Counted from the stretch's first letter, positions 20,984 to 32,963 are shown. The stretch is 64,000 nucleotides of DNA from Papaver somniferum (GCF_003573695.1 NC_039362.1:113563120-113627119); one strand, 5' to 3'. A program made the numbers and translations. The notes: generated from the sequence alone by a model not told the origin.

Positions 20984-23522
20984 TGAAAATGCGGGGGTCT
21001 AACAACCACACCCAACAATTCGTTTGGCAATCTGAGAGGACTTACTCCAATACACTTTCTAAAGAATCAACTAGACAGTCATACTCAATCTAAAATAAAT
21101 TATATCAAAGAGTTTAATATCTCTAACTCTTAATTCAATCCGCAATCAGCAAATAGAAATCTGCGAGCCCGATTAAATATAAGAGGAATTACTTGAACGG
21201 TACCAAAGACCAATGTTCAAGTGTCAATCAATGTAAATCAACAACCAAAGGTTGGATATTCTAATTGATTGATCTTAACGCAGAACCTGTGATATTTCAA
21301 TTATATAACAAAATATAATGCGAAAAAGAAATAACACAGACACCAGAATTTTGTTAACGAGGAAACCGCAAATGCAGAAAAATTCCGGAACCTAGTCCAG
21401 ATTGAACACCACACTGTATTAATCCGCTACAGACACTAGCCTACTACCAATTAACTTTGGACTGGACTGTAGTTGAACCCTAATCAATCTCACACTGATT
21501 CAAGGTACAGTTGCGCTCCTTACGTCTCTGATCCCAGCAGGATACTACGCACTTGATTCCCCTAAATGATCTCACCCACAACTAAGAGTTGCTATGACCC
21601 AAAGTCGAAGACTTGATAAACAAATCTGTCTCACACAGAAAAGTCTATAGGATTAAATAAATCTGTCTCCCACAGAAATACCCAAGAGTTTTTGTTTCGT
21701 CTTTTGATAAATCAAGGTGAACAAGAACCAATTGATAAACCGGACTTATATTCCCGAAGAACAGCCTAGTATTATCAATCATCTCACAATAAACTTAATC
21801 GACTAGCGAAACCAGTTATTGTGGAATCACAAACGATGAGACGAAGGTGTTTGTGATTACTTTTCTATCTTTCCTATCAGAGATATAAAAGTCAAGCCAA
21901 TTTTACAATTGCACTCAATCACGATAGAAACAGTAAGATCATATCACTCAACTACAAAGAAAATAGTTGGGTCTGGCTTCACAATCCCAATGAAGTCTTC
22001 AAGTGGTTAACCTACAGGGTATCGAGAAGAAACCTAAGGTTAAAGGAGAATCGACTCTAGTTATGCAACTAGTAACACAAAGGAGGTGTGGGTATTAGGT
22101 TTCCCAGTTGCTAGAGTTCTCCTTTATATAGTTTTCAAATCAGAGTTTGCAATCCAAGTTACCTTGGTAACAAAACATTCAATAATCACCGTTAGATGAA
22201 AAACCTGATTCAACCAAGCTAATATCTTTCAACCGTTAGGTCGAACTTAGCTTGTTACACACAAATGAAATGTACCCTCATTTAGGTTTATGTAACCGTA
22301 CCCAAACGTGTATACCATGTTGGTTCACAAATAGTTAACCAAGGTTAGCCATATGATTACTCTCATATCAACCTTATTCATCTTAACCATAACTAGTTCA
22401 AATGACTCAAATGAAACTAGTTAAAGAGTTGTTAAATCGCTATATTCTCATGAATTTATACAAGAACACAATTGAAGCAAAATCGGTTTGATTCACTCGA
22501 ATCGATACATGAACATTATAGCCACGGTTTGCAAAGATTGCATTCCTTATTGATTAATGTTTTAGGTTCATGTACAACCGATCTTAGAAAGTACCCACTT
22601 AAGTATGCGTACGGGTATGCGTACTTATGTAACCGGATTTGAGTTTGTTTTAGTTTTGAAACTCAGCAAAAATTTACGGACGTGAACTTTCCGTCAGTAT
22701 GCATACGGGTACGCGTACCTTAGGTAACCGGATGAATTTGGTTTTGGTTTTCAAACTCAGCAAAAATTCACGGACGTGAACTTCCGCCAGTATGCGTACG
22801 GGTACGCATACTTACCCAGTCTCCTACAACCTTTTTGTATACACACAAAAATGCATAGTTTAGGCTCCCGGTTTTGGACTTATACACTAATGTGCGAACA
22901 CAGTATGCTTATATCCAAAGATGGTTACAAGATTCTAAAATCTTTATTTCAATAAATGAAACATTTTTCTATAATGACAATAGCCGTTTTCACACACTAT
23001 TAGCATCAAAGCAATTTCCAAGATGTTGAAATAATCATTATCGAAACATTCCAAGTCTTACACCAAATGATTGTATCACGCAAACCATGTAAGATGTTAC
23101 TCGGTAATTTTCTCATGACATAAGATGAACTTGGTCGAAGCGAAATCTTACCAACACATATTTTGAGAAATATGTAAGTGAGATATACTCAGCTCGAAAT
23201 CTCAAATGTGTATAGAGAAAACTATATCGTAACACGACTTATGTCTCATATATGAGATAAAGTAGAAATAGAATTTACAAGTGATAAATGAGTTTAAGTC
23301 TCCACATACCTTTTGTCGATGAAGTTCCACAAGCTCTCCTTAGTAGTTCTTCGTCTTCAAGTGATAACCGCCGTGAAGTCTAAGCTCAACTACACAAACT
23401 ATGTCCTAGTCCGAGACATCTATAAATAGGCTAGAAATCAAGACTTATAGTTTTGATCACTAACATTGACAAGCAGGCTTGAGGTAGAAACGCATGCGAG
23501 TTCGACCGAGCTGGCACTAACA
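20984..23522 (-). mobile_element. 5' LTR of element B, subfamily B2
   Basis: A 2.54-kb LTR that reads TGAAAATGCGGGGG ... CTAACA on the plus strand. It shares its ends, the 'gttaacgaggaaaccgcaaa' block and the 'cttacgtctctgatcccag' block with all LTRs of this group. Its U3 is distinct, carrying repeated 'tatgcgtac' motifs at 22602-22812 instead of the 'cgcggactta' type. It is closest to the LTR at 59895-62474. Its right flank (GAATC) abuts LTR E, and no matching duplication is found at the other end of B. The first triplication unit starts inside it at 22168. Confidence 0.92.
22602..22812. repeat. U3 palindrome array in the B2 LTR (three sites)
   Basis: Sites lie at 22602-22625, 22696-22719 and 22789-22812. 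The third is a perfect inverted repeat (AGTATGCGTAC, GG, GTACGCATACT). The second is a near copy, and the first is a direct-repeat variant. They are embedded in about 93-bp units with 'caaaaatt(t/c)acggacgtgaac'. The same array recurs in the partial LTRs of units 2 and 3 (for example near 32048-32258). Position upstream in U3 suggests enhancer-like or hairpin elements. Confidence 0.8.
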
Positions 23523-24139
23523 GAATCAAAACTCATTTAACGAGTCGCTTGATTATTTACTAGAGTCAACTTCGTATAGGTTAGCTAGAAAGTTACTAGG
23601 ATATGAGACTTACAAGTATTACATGAAGACTTGAAGAATGTGAAGAAGTAAAGAGCTACAATGACGACATCATCCTTCTACTTGAGGTTAGTAATATTTG
23701 ACTTCAACTGTTTCATTCCTAACGTATCTTTCAAGTCGTGCATATTGAAAACATAACTGCGAAGCTGTGAATGATTATACTCTAGTTAGACATAGTATTA
23801 AGGAATTACAATACGAAGTATAACGTCTATCTTTTAAACTTCGTATATAAGACATCGACATAATCGTATGAATGCTATTGTGATTATGTGTATGGGTATG
23901 GGTGAAGATCTCGTCCTAGGAAAAAATGTTTTACATTCGTTTAAAGGAAGTACAATTCATAAACTTGTTTTATGAATCGAAAGGGAAATCGTTAGGCTTA
24001 TTGGTATTGTTATTCACTGCAAATCTTTGGATTACCAATATGTGTGTTTAGTATAACCGCTCATAACTTGTTTATGTATCTTGGTCACAATGCCTGACTT
24101 TTTTATTGGTATGACTTTTATTAGTGAAACCAATCCTAA

Positions 24140-24500
24140 GTAATCACCTGAGATGGTATGATCGATATTTGTAATTGGTGTGACCATTCCTAGTCATTGG
24201 GTAACCGATCCTAGAACTTGGTTGGGACTAATCACAAGATGTGTAATCGATCCTTGTAGTAGTTTAACAAGTTTTAGTAATTGGTGTGACCGATCCTATA
24301 ACTTGTGCAACCGATCACAAGTAAGTACCATAAATAAGTGGTAACCGATCCTTGTACTTAGTTAACAATGTTTTGGAAACTAATATGACCAATCCTAGTA
24401 GCCACTTGGAGGTAGAACCGAAACTTGTTTTGGTAGAACCGTTAAACCCATGAATGGTGATTGAATGTTTTTGATCAATCACATAGTTCTTGGAAATCAG
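24140..24500. repeat. accgatcct-type degenerate repeat cluster in LTR E (unit 1)
   Basis: Short variants of 'gtaaccgatcct(a/t)g(a/t)acttgg' and 'gtgaccgatcctataacttg' recur about eight times upstream of the TATA box. This is typical of a repeat-rich U3. The same block occurs at about 33580-33940 and 43020-43380. Confidence 0.6.
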
Positions 24501-24923
24501 ATGAACCAATTCTAAACTCGTTTGGAAGTATGGTAAATCGGTTCCAAGATTGTAAATATGAAAAAGGATTTACAAAGTAAAGATTTCGACATACTTTGAA
24601 CATGTGCAGTAAATCGTATCTTTTATTATTCAAAGATATTCATTAATAACTAAAGGAGAATCCCGCATCGAAATAAATTAAAAATCTTTTAATCAAGGTT
24701 TTTAGTTTTATATGCTTTTAATTTCCAGCAATTAAAATGCATATCTTTAGAAAATAAAAATTGGTAATGTGCATTTACTAATTGGAGATTTTCCACTGAG
24801 ATTTCGGTCAGTATTTGGACAGAGCATTTCCAGGAATTATGAAAACCGAATTTGGAAATATATTGCATATCTTGAGAATATTTTCGTTTTTGGAAATTCC
24901 ATGGTGTCCAAACTTCCTTGGTC

Positions 24924-24931
24924 TATAAATA
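24924..24931 (+). promoter_or_regulatory. TATA box of LTR E (unit 1)
   Basis: TATAAATA is preceded by 'ccttggtc' and followed by a leader-like stretch. Equivalent sites lie near 34364 and 43808 in the other units. Confidence 0.5.
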
Positions 24932-25533
24932 TTGAAGTTTGCATTTCTAGCAAACTAATCCTCAGAGCCAGCAAAACTACCTAGTTGTGTTGTTACTGGT
25001 GGAGCCGTCTATTCGGAGAGGAAAGTACCCTACTTAGGCGAAATCTCTTACGACCGCTTGTTTTAAAGACTTCTTTGGGATTGGGAAGCTCTACAAGTAC
25101 CGTTGGTGGGAAACTAGATAATTAAAGTTTATTATTAGTTTTCGATTGATTTGATTGACTAACGGTGGTTGAACTTTGATTGCACCTAGTTTGTTTATGC
25201 TTGAGAATCTTCTCTTCTGATATAAGATTCACTCAAACTAGATCGAAGTTTCGACGGGGATCTTTAGACTGTATGTAGATCTAAAGACGTCTTGTGATAA
25301 TCCATTGTTAACAGAATCCGTCTTGTGTGTGATTGATCACAAGAGATTCAAGTTGATTGTGTGCAGGTGTTTATTGAAGATCTAAGAAGATTTGAAGACA
25401 AAGAATATTGCTTGTTTGAGTTCATAATCTTTGGCGTGCACAAAACTTGATCGGCTGGGGATCCAACTATAACCGGTTTATCTTTGTGATATCCTTGATT
25501 AATTAGTTGACTAGATCGACATCAATATATTGT

Positions 25534-27060
25534 CTTTGTGACTAAGAAATATTGATTGCAAAATCTAGACAATTACTTTGGTAGTTGTATTGAGATAGAT
25601 CTAAGAACCTGACAAAGGAGTTTATTGGGATAAACGGAAGAGCTTTTTGTCAAACTCATATCACTTGTTTAAAAAGAGTTGTTACCGAACAGATTTGTTG
25701 TTTCTTTACATGTTTGGAATACGAACCAAAGGAATTGTTCCAATTGCGTAACTTATTACAAGTTGCAGGCGCAGGGATACAGACGGAACTAGATGAACTA
25801 TATGTTTAGTTGCTTGGTCTCAACTATACGAAGTTGGTTTAGATTTTGTATAGCGGCTTAATCCTGAGAGTATTCAATTCTGGACAAGGTCCCGGTTTTT
25901 TTTTGCATTTGCGGTTTCCTCGTTAACAAAATGTTGTCGTGTCTTTTACTTTTCTATTTCCGCAATTATAATTATTTTTATTATAATTAGAAGTAAAATA
26001 CACAAACGTTAATTCCTAATTACTTGATAGCAATCCTATTGTGGTTGGTTAATTTCGAACCCTTTATCAAGTAATCATACTTCATTGTTGTATTGTCTCG
26101 ATCTTATATCCATAGTCAAGCACACAAGTTATCTTGTTGTCGTAATTTCTCTATCTCGTATCCATATACGATCACACGAAGTGTGAACCGATTAGTTGTA
26201 TTGTCTCGACTCAGTCCATAGACAATCACTTTCGGAGAAAGGACTTATAGGTGGAAAAGTTTTAGATTGAGGTATACTTGGGTACCCTCGTCTTTTCACT
26301 TTGTGATTCATAGTATTGATTGCATAGTCTAAATAATTACTTTGGTAGTTGTTGAATAGATTGATCTGGAACCCGACAAAGGAGTTTATTGATTAAACGG
26401 AAGAGCCTTTTGTCAAACTCATATCACGTTTTTTGAAAAGAGTTATTACCGAACAGATTTGTTGTTCCTCTACTGTTTGGAATACGAACCAAAGGAATTG
26501 TTCCAAGTGCGTGACTTATTGCAAGTTGAAGGCGCATGGATACTGAGGGAACTAGGTGAACTATAGGTTTGGTTGCTTGGTCTCAACTATACGAAGTTGG
26601 TTTAGATTTTGTATAACGTCTTAATTCTGAGAGTATTCAATTCTGGACAACGTCCCGGGGTTTTTCTGAATTTGCGGTTTCCTCGTTAACAAAATCTTGT
26701 TGTGTCTTTTACTTTTCTATTTCGCAATTATAATTGTTTATATTGTAATTAGAAGTAAAATACACAAACGTTAATTCCTAATTACTTGATAGCAATCCTA
26801 TAGTGTTTGGTTAAGTCCGAACCTATTATCAAGTAATCATACTTTGTTGTTGTATTGTCTCGATCTTGTATCCATAGTCAATCACGCAAGTTATCTTGTT
26901 GTCGTATTGTCTCGATATCGTATCTATAGACGATCACACGAAGTGTGAACCGATTCGTTGTATTGTCTCGACTCAGTCCATAGACAATCATTTTCGGAGA
27001 AAGGACTTATAGGTGTAAAAATTTTAGATTGAGGTATATTTAGGTATCCTCGTCTTTTCA
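25534..27060 (+). repeat. tandem duplication of about 763 bp in LTR E (unit 1)
   Basis: Copies are 25534-26298 and 26299-27060. Both begin 'ctttgtga' with 'attgattgca' and end 'ctcgtcttttca'. They differ by scattered substitutions and small indels, clearly more than the triplicated units differ from one another. The internal duplication is therefore older than the triplication. It doubles the presumed R-U5 part of the LTR. Confidence 0.85.
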
Positions 27061-28329
27061 CAAGTATCCAGAAAACACCAAGAACTTATAGCTCACATTC
27101 CGCAAGAAAGTTCAACATTTTGATACAAGTCATAAAACAACCACACCTTCATAGTTTATCATTCTGATCTCAACACCTTCTTCGCTTCCCTCCCTAAGAT
27201 CAACCCTTCTCCTTCATTTTGTGACCGAAGCAAGACTGGAACGACCATTTCTTGGTTTAGGCCAGAATTGTACAGATTGGTCTCTCGAATCTAAAATACT
27301 CCTGTGCAGTACATTTGTTTAGGGTTTAGATTCGTTTCTCGGCGGCACACCCAATTTACCATTTCCAGCAGAATCAATTTTTACCCTACTACAAGGGTTT
27401 CTTATTTTTTTTCTCAAGTTTCTCCATTGTTTTAATCATCTTTAGATGATCGGAAATGGGTGAAACCCATGTTCCGAGTTCTAGTAACACGGAAGGTTTT
27501 TTTATTATCAAGTTTTCAACAGAAGATGATAAACTTCGTGTGCGTGATGGTGAAACTTGGAAAATCGATTGGTTTCCTTGGTTTGATTCGGACTAGGAAA
27601 GTTATTCTCATGCATCTGTTTGGGTTAAGTTTCCAGGTTTATATTTGGAGTTATGGACATAAAGAACACTGCTTTCTCTTGGTAAAAATCTAGGCACTCC
27701 AATTATGGTTGATAAGAAGACGTTGGATCATGATTATGGTTGCTATGCTGTTGTTTTAGTTAATATTGATTTTGCAAAAAAAGTTCCAGACTCCATTTGT
27801 GTAACACTGGGTGGAAGAAGTTTTGATCAATATGTGAAACTTCAGAAAATCCCAAAGTTTTGTGCGAATTGCAAAGTTGTTGGGCATGTTGAAACAGATT
27901 GTAGGAAGAAGAACAAGAAATCAACAAATCCGGTGAAGAACGTTCAAAAGTGGCATCCAGTTAAAACCAAAACAGTGGAAGGTGTTGATGTTAATATGAC
28001 TGCAGTAAGCCAAGTTCTGTTGGGAATGGTAGTTCAGCTATTATTCCTTTTTGTGCAGGTAATTCAAGTGATGTTGGGTCTACTGCTGGTGGTAGGATTG
28101 ATCTTACTGCCTGTGTAGATAACCAAGACTCTCCAAATAAGGAGTGGATGATGGTTATTAGAAAGAAAATTAAGAATTCACCTACTCCATTGGTTGATGA
28201 TTTACTTAGTATAGAGATTTCACAAAATAAATTTGATATGATGGAATGTGAAATGGGGTTGAATGCTGAATTTAGTATTGTAGATGCTGAGAAAGATGAG
28301 GAAAGGGAGTTAGAAGAGTGTTCAGATCC
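27061..28329 (+). pseudogene. LINE ORF1 remnant, unit 1, cut by element X
   Basis: A 5' leader of about 400 bp precedes an ATG at 27456. The frame reads 'EGFFIIKFSTEDDKLRV' and 'WFPWFD' (DUF4283-like part), has stops at about 27594 and 27660, continues with 'GTPIMVDKKTLDHDYG', and reaches the CCHC knuckle 'CANCKVVGHVETDC' near 27862-27903. A lost G near 28006 shifts the frame in this unit only. The N-terminal half of DUF4283 is missing. ORF1 proteins of plant L1 elements bind RNA. The reading continues beyond element X at 52651. Confidence 0.88.
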
Positions 28330-28752
28330 TGTTAATACATGAAAATAATTAACCCTAAAAGGGGTAGCCCCTTAGCCTACTAAGAGTTCCTCTTAAGAAG
28401 AAGGAACTTGGGGACTAGGTCCAACCCATAGGATAATGGATGGACCTAACCCAAGAAGGAGAATCTTGAAATAGTTGGGTCTCATCCCTAACAAAATGGG
28501 CCTTTTTCCCAGTTCCTTGATAACTTGGAAAAGAGGAAAGTGTTAGTTTTGTAATATATTAGCCTTATGAGTGTTTATTCATAAGGAGGATACGAAGGAT
28601 TATTATAAAAGGGAAAGAAAGAAGATTTAGGAGGGGACACTTAATTCATCTCTTTCTTTCTCTTCTTCTCATTCTCTCTCCATTCACCTCTAAGGGTATG
28701 GGTTTGTTGTGGCTTGGACTTGCTTCTCCTCCCCACTTTTACCCTATTAACA
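28330..28752 (+). mobile_element. LTR of element X, unit 1 (left LTR)
   Basis: 423 bp, TGTTAATA ... TATTAACA. It is preceded by GATCC (28325-28329). It contains TATAAAAG at 28614-28621 and a pyrimidine-rich leader ('ctctttctttctcttcttctc'). It pairs with the right LTR at 52223-52645, which also is 423 bp and differs at roughly 20 positions by eye. Confidence 0.92.
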
Positions 28753-28842
28753 TTGCGACCACAGTCGGAGAAGTTTAGTCTCTCGCCCAGCAAGTCACAC
28801 CACCCGCCCAATTCTTACGATATTTTTATTGAGAACTTTGTT

Positions 28843-29827
28843 GTTTAGTCCACTAAACCCGACCCGGATTAATGGCTAGTCCAGCGGGAAAATATATTTA
28901 CTCGTTAGTCCAAAAAAGTTTTGAAAAGAGTAAAATTACTCTACTAACCCTAACACATAACACTATGTATGTTACTACATATATACTACATACTACATGT
29001 TACTAGTAGTATGTATTGATACTACATATCAATATTAGTATCAATATGTTATGACTACATATAAATAAATATTGTTATGTTATATATTGATACTACATAT
29101 CAATATGTAGTGTCAATATGCTATGTATTGCATGTAAATAAATACTGTTATGTTATGTATTGATACTACATATCAATATGTAGTATCAATATGTTATGTA
29201 CTACATATCAATACTGTTATGTTATGTAATGATACTACATATTAATATTGTTATGTTATACTACATATGTTACTACTAGTAAAGTTTAGTTACAAGTATA
29301 CTAGTTACTACATATTGATCCTACATATTACTACTAGTTACTACATATTGTTACTACATATTACTACTATTACTACTAGTATACTAGTTACTACATATTA
29401 CTACTAGTTACTACATATTGATACTACATATTACTACTAGTTACTACTAGTAGTATACTAGTTACTACATATTACTACTAGTACTACATATTAGTTACTA
29501 CATATTGATACTACACATTACTAGTAAACTAGTTTACTAGTAACATATTTTTGTTACTACTAGTATAGTACATATTAATATGTAGTATCACCATATTGAT
29601 ACTACTAGTATGTAGTAACATACTACTAGTAATATTTACATGTGTTGATACTAGTTAGATTTGGAAGGTTGTTTTAGGCATTTAGAAAACACACTTTATA
29701 ATCTCCACAAAGTTTTTGGACTAACGAGTAAATAATCTAGTCCAAAAACATGTTTTTGGACTATGGAGTAAATGTTTTTCACGGGTGGACTAGCCATTAA
29801 ATGGGTCATGAAAAAATGGATTAAACA
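28843..29827. mobile_element. terminal-inverted-repeat element inside X, unit 1
   Basis: The left end 'tttagtccactaaac...ggattaatggctagtcca' is mirrored at the right end ('tggactagccattaaatgggtcatg...ggattaaa'). This gives imperfect inverted repeats of about 45-80 bp, with a further 'actcgttagtccaaaaa' copy inside. About 985 bp with no ORF. The centre is a microsatellite. A clean target duplication was not found, so the superfamily is open. It could be a foldback or MITE-like element. Confidence 0.6.
28960..29655. repeat. TACTAGTA/TACTACATA-type low-complexity block, unit 1
   Basis: About 700 bp are made almost entirely of 'tactacatat', 'tactactagt', 'gatactacatatcaatatgtagtatc' fragments and 'gttatgttatg' variants, many self-complementary. 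It accounts for many of the length differences between units. The other copies are at about 38400-39096 and 47847-48547. Confidence 0.9.
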
Positions 29828-31613
29828 GTAATTCCTATATTTTTATTTCTCTCTTTCTCGCCTCTTTTGGCCGCGTCTTATTATCGCCTCCTTGGAAAAC
29901 CTCCATCTGCTCAAAAATATTTTTTACTCTTCTACCGGTCTACCTCCGCGCTAACCACCACCGCTTCACCACATCCGCGCTACTAACCTACATCAGCGGC
30001 GTCCGCTACCCTCAACAAGGTGACTTCTTCTTCTTACTTTCCTCTCAGATCATTCTTTCTTCTCCCTTTCTAAGGAACAACACCAGCACCAAATCTGATT
30101 CATCAATAATAACCATGGAGATTTATCATTGATCAAATGAGACCAGCCATGATTCGAGGTGGAAAGCCGGAGCGATTCATCGTCAACAACCAAATTAGAG
30201 ATTCATCAAAAAAAGCAATCGAACAGATAAGTTCAATCTAGATGTTCTCATTTACCTGTTCTGATTGACTTCTGTTTCTTTTTCGAAAAATATACTAGGG
30301 TTTTCATTGACTCAAATTCGATATTTCTTTCTATTTTACGATCAAATTTGAAACCTAACATCTAATTTGTGATAATCATCTTGACGAAAAATCTTTAGAA
30401 TCGCACAAATTTTTTAGAGTTGCTCTTCGTTGAGAGTTAGTATATTTCTCAAGCTTTCATCGAAATTCAAAATTACACTTGAGTTTTGAAACAGTGTATC
30501 TTGAATTGAAAACGCATAAAACTATTTTGAATTTGACTCCTTCTCGATTTTTTTACCTAACCTGCACTTATACTTGCGTTTGAAACGAATTGCTTCAGTT
30601 CTTGTATGTAATGAAGTAATAGGGCAATCAACTATTGAATTTCAGTAACTAATTAAGGAATTATGGTTTTGTGTTCTCAGAATGGATTATAAGGGCCTCT
30701 TGAATCGAATTTCAACTGATGAAGAAGAAACTTGTGAGATCAAGGAAGAGTGGTAGCTAGAAATTTGTGAGTGCATGATCACTTGAAGCTGCAGCTGCTT
30801 CGGTTTTCCCTTGTACGGGAGCAGCATACGGCACCGGAAAGAGTGGTGTTGGTATAACATCTATGGAAGTACCCATTGAAGGTATATAAAAAAAAGAGGT
30901 ACGAGGGGACTTGCCTCCAGAAATATATCATCACTCCTTGAACCCTTGCACGAGAGGCAAGAAAGTCAAATACCATACACTCGTCCGCCAACTTCACCTA
31001 TTTAGGCGCGCCTAATAATTCTATCTAACCAAGTGACTATAGAGACTCGTGCATACAAGTAGAACACCAAGCACTCGTCCGCCTCATCTTAAGAAAAGGG
31101 GGGTGGTTAGAAATATGAGCCGGACCCAATATATGCCTGAGCGGTAAAAATATGTAAGTAGCCGTTGCTCTCAATAATAATAATGCCGCTCAAGAAACAA
31201 AGGAGAAGGTAGTACACCGCTCCTGTAAGCTTCCATCATAAGTCGGTCGACGTCTATCAATCGGGAATGTCAAAGCGAATTTTCACTATCAAAATGATCA
31301 CATGCAAGACGGAGTAGGCTCATTAGATAATTGAGATGCTTCATCTCTAAAATATCAAGTAAACTCGGGTCATAATAACGAAATAATGCTTTAACAAATG
31401 AAGTAAGTGATCAAAGAATAATAGTTCACACGTGGTCGACATACGCGTTACAAAATAAAATGCTCCTCCGATTATAAACAGTTAGACAATACTTACATAA
31501 TTTGCCCGAATAGTCAAACCAGTTGAGTGCTCATGGTAAACACCACTCACAAAACAGGCGCGCATGACAAATATCCAGAGATAATACTTGCTTAACATGA
31601 GAATTCAACCAGT
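29828..31613. other. non-coding interior of element X, unit 1
   Basis: It starts with a TC- and CCG-richer stretch (29850-30080) resembling an untranslated leader, followed by AT-rich sequence to about 30760. A distinct GC-richer block with 'actcgtccgcc' motifs then runs on to the unit end. A perfect TTAGGCGCGCCTAA palindrome lies at 31002-31015. A 72-codon minus-strand frame at 30779-30997 changes length between units through indels and is not supported as a gene. No gag or pol motif is seen. Confidence 0.5.
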
Positions 31614-32963
31614 TAACAAAACATTCAATAATCACCGTTAGATGAAAAACCTGATTCAACCAAGCTAATATCTTTCAACCGTTAGGTCGAACTTAGCTTG
31701 TTACACACAAATGAAATGTACCCTCATTTAGGTTTATGTAACCGTACCCAAACGTGTATACCATGTTGGTTCACAAATAGTTAACCAAGGTTAGCCATAT
31801 GATTACTCTCATATCAACCTTATTCATCTTAACCATAACTAGTTCAAATGACTCAAATGAAACTAGTTAAAGAGTTGTTAAATCGCTATATTCTCATGAA
31901 TTTATACAAGAACACAATTGAAGCAAAATCGGTTTGATTCACTCGAATCGATACATGAACATTATAGCCACGGTTTGCAAAGATTGCATTCCTTATTGAT
32001 TAATGTTTTAGGTTCATGTACAACCGATCTTAGAAAGTACCCACTTAAGTATGCGTACGGGTATGCGTACTTATGTAACCGGATTTGTGTTTTAGTTTTG
32101 AAACTCAGCAAAAATTTACGGACGTGAACTTTCCGTCAGTATGCATACGGGTACGCGTACCTTAGGTAACCGGATGAATTTGGTTTTGGTTTTCAAACTC
32201 AGCAAAAATTCACGGACGTGAACTTCCGCCAGTATGCGTACGGGTACGCATACTTACCCAGTCTCCTACAACCTTTTTGTATACACACAAAAATGCATAG
32301 TTTAGGCTCCCGGTTTTGGACTTATACACTAATGTGCGAACACAGTATGCTTATATCCAAAGATGGTTACAAGATTCTAAAATCTTTATTCAATAAAAAA
32401 CATTTTTCTATAATGACAATAGCCGTTTTCACACACTATTAGCATCAAAGCAATTTCCAAGATGTTGAAATAATCATTATCGAAACATTCCAAGTCTTAC
32501 ACCAAATGATTGTATCACGCAAACCATGTAAGATGTTACTCGGTAATTTTCTCATGACATAAGATGAACTTGGTCGAAGCGAAATCTTACCAACACATAT
32601 TTTGAGAAATATGTAAGTGAGATATACTCAGCTCGAAATCTCAAATGTGTATAGAGAAAACTATATCGTAACACGACTTATGTCTCAATATATGAGATAA
32701 AGTAGAAATAGAATTTACAAGTGATAAATGAGTTTAAGTCTCCACATACCTTTTGTCGATGAAGTTCCACAAGCTCTCCTTAGTAGTTCTTCGTCTTCAA
32801 GTGATAACCGCCGTGAAGTCTAAGCTCAACTACACAAACTATGTCCTAGTCCGAGACATCTATAAATAGGCTAGAAATCAAGACTTATAGTTTTGATCAC
32901 TAACATTGACAAGCAGGCTTGAGGTAGAAACGCATGCGAGTTCGACCGAGCAGTGCACTAACA
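31614..32963 (-). mobile_element. partial B2 LTR, unit 2
   Basis: This is the right 1.35 kb of the B2 LTR, joined directly to X sequence at its left by the triplication. It ends 'cgagcagtgcactaaca', where unit 1 has 'cgagctggcactaaca' and unit 3 'cgagctgtgcactaaca'. Confidence 0.92.

Larger units (their letters stand above)
23523..27060 (+). mobile_element. LTR E, plus-strand Sirevirus-like LTR, unit 1, left end truncated
   Basis: The sequence carries the same 'gcatttgcggtttcctcgttaacaaaat' block as the minus-strand LTRs of this group but in the opposite orientation. Other LTR-like parts are a TATA box (24924-24931), an accgatcct-type repeat cluster upstream and an end in 'cgtcttttca'. It has no primer site after its end, so it is a solo or broken LTR. 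Its left end is cut by the B2 LTR. Its 3' part is tandemly duplicated. Small frames in it (for example 24315-24509 on the minus strand) are non-coding. Confidence 0.65.
22168..31613. repeat. tandem unit 1 of a 9.44-kb triplication
   Basis: This unit is 9446 bp. It starts inside the B2 LTR ('taacaaaacattcaataatc') and ends within element X ('gaattcaaccagt'). It contains the LTR B2 end, LTR E, LINE ORF1 and left X including its inverted-repeat element. It is nearly identical to units 2 and 3. Differences are mostly homopolymer lengths, microsatellite indels and a few substitutions. It differs from units 2 and 3 by a 1-bp loss in LINE ORF1 (near 28006). Confidence 0.96.

Noticed and set aside
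24315..24509. 64-codon minus-strand ORF found unchanged in all three units
   Set aside because: It is conserved only because the units are recent duplicates. It falls in the repeat-rich part of LTR E and resembles no protein.
27460..27693. 77-codon ORF starting with MKPMFRVLV
   Set aside because: It is an out-of-frame shadow of LINE ORF1, whose true frame reads through 27456 with two stops.
29850..30760. Possible host gene leader and first exon (TC-rich stretch followed by ATG)
   Set aside because: The ATG near 30115 opens only a few codons, no downstream exon is recognisable, and the block is part of X.
30779..30997. 72-74 codon minus-strand ORF in each unit of element X
   Set aside because: Its length and internal sequence shift through indels between units, so reading frame is not maintained.
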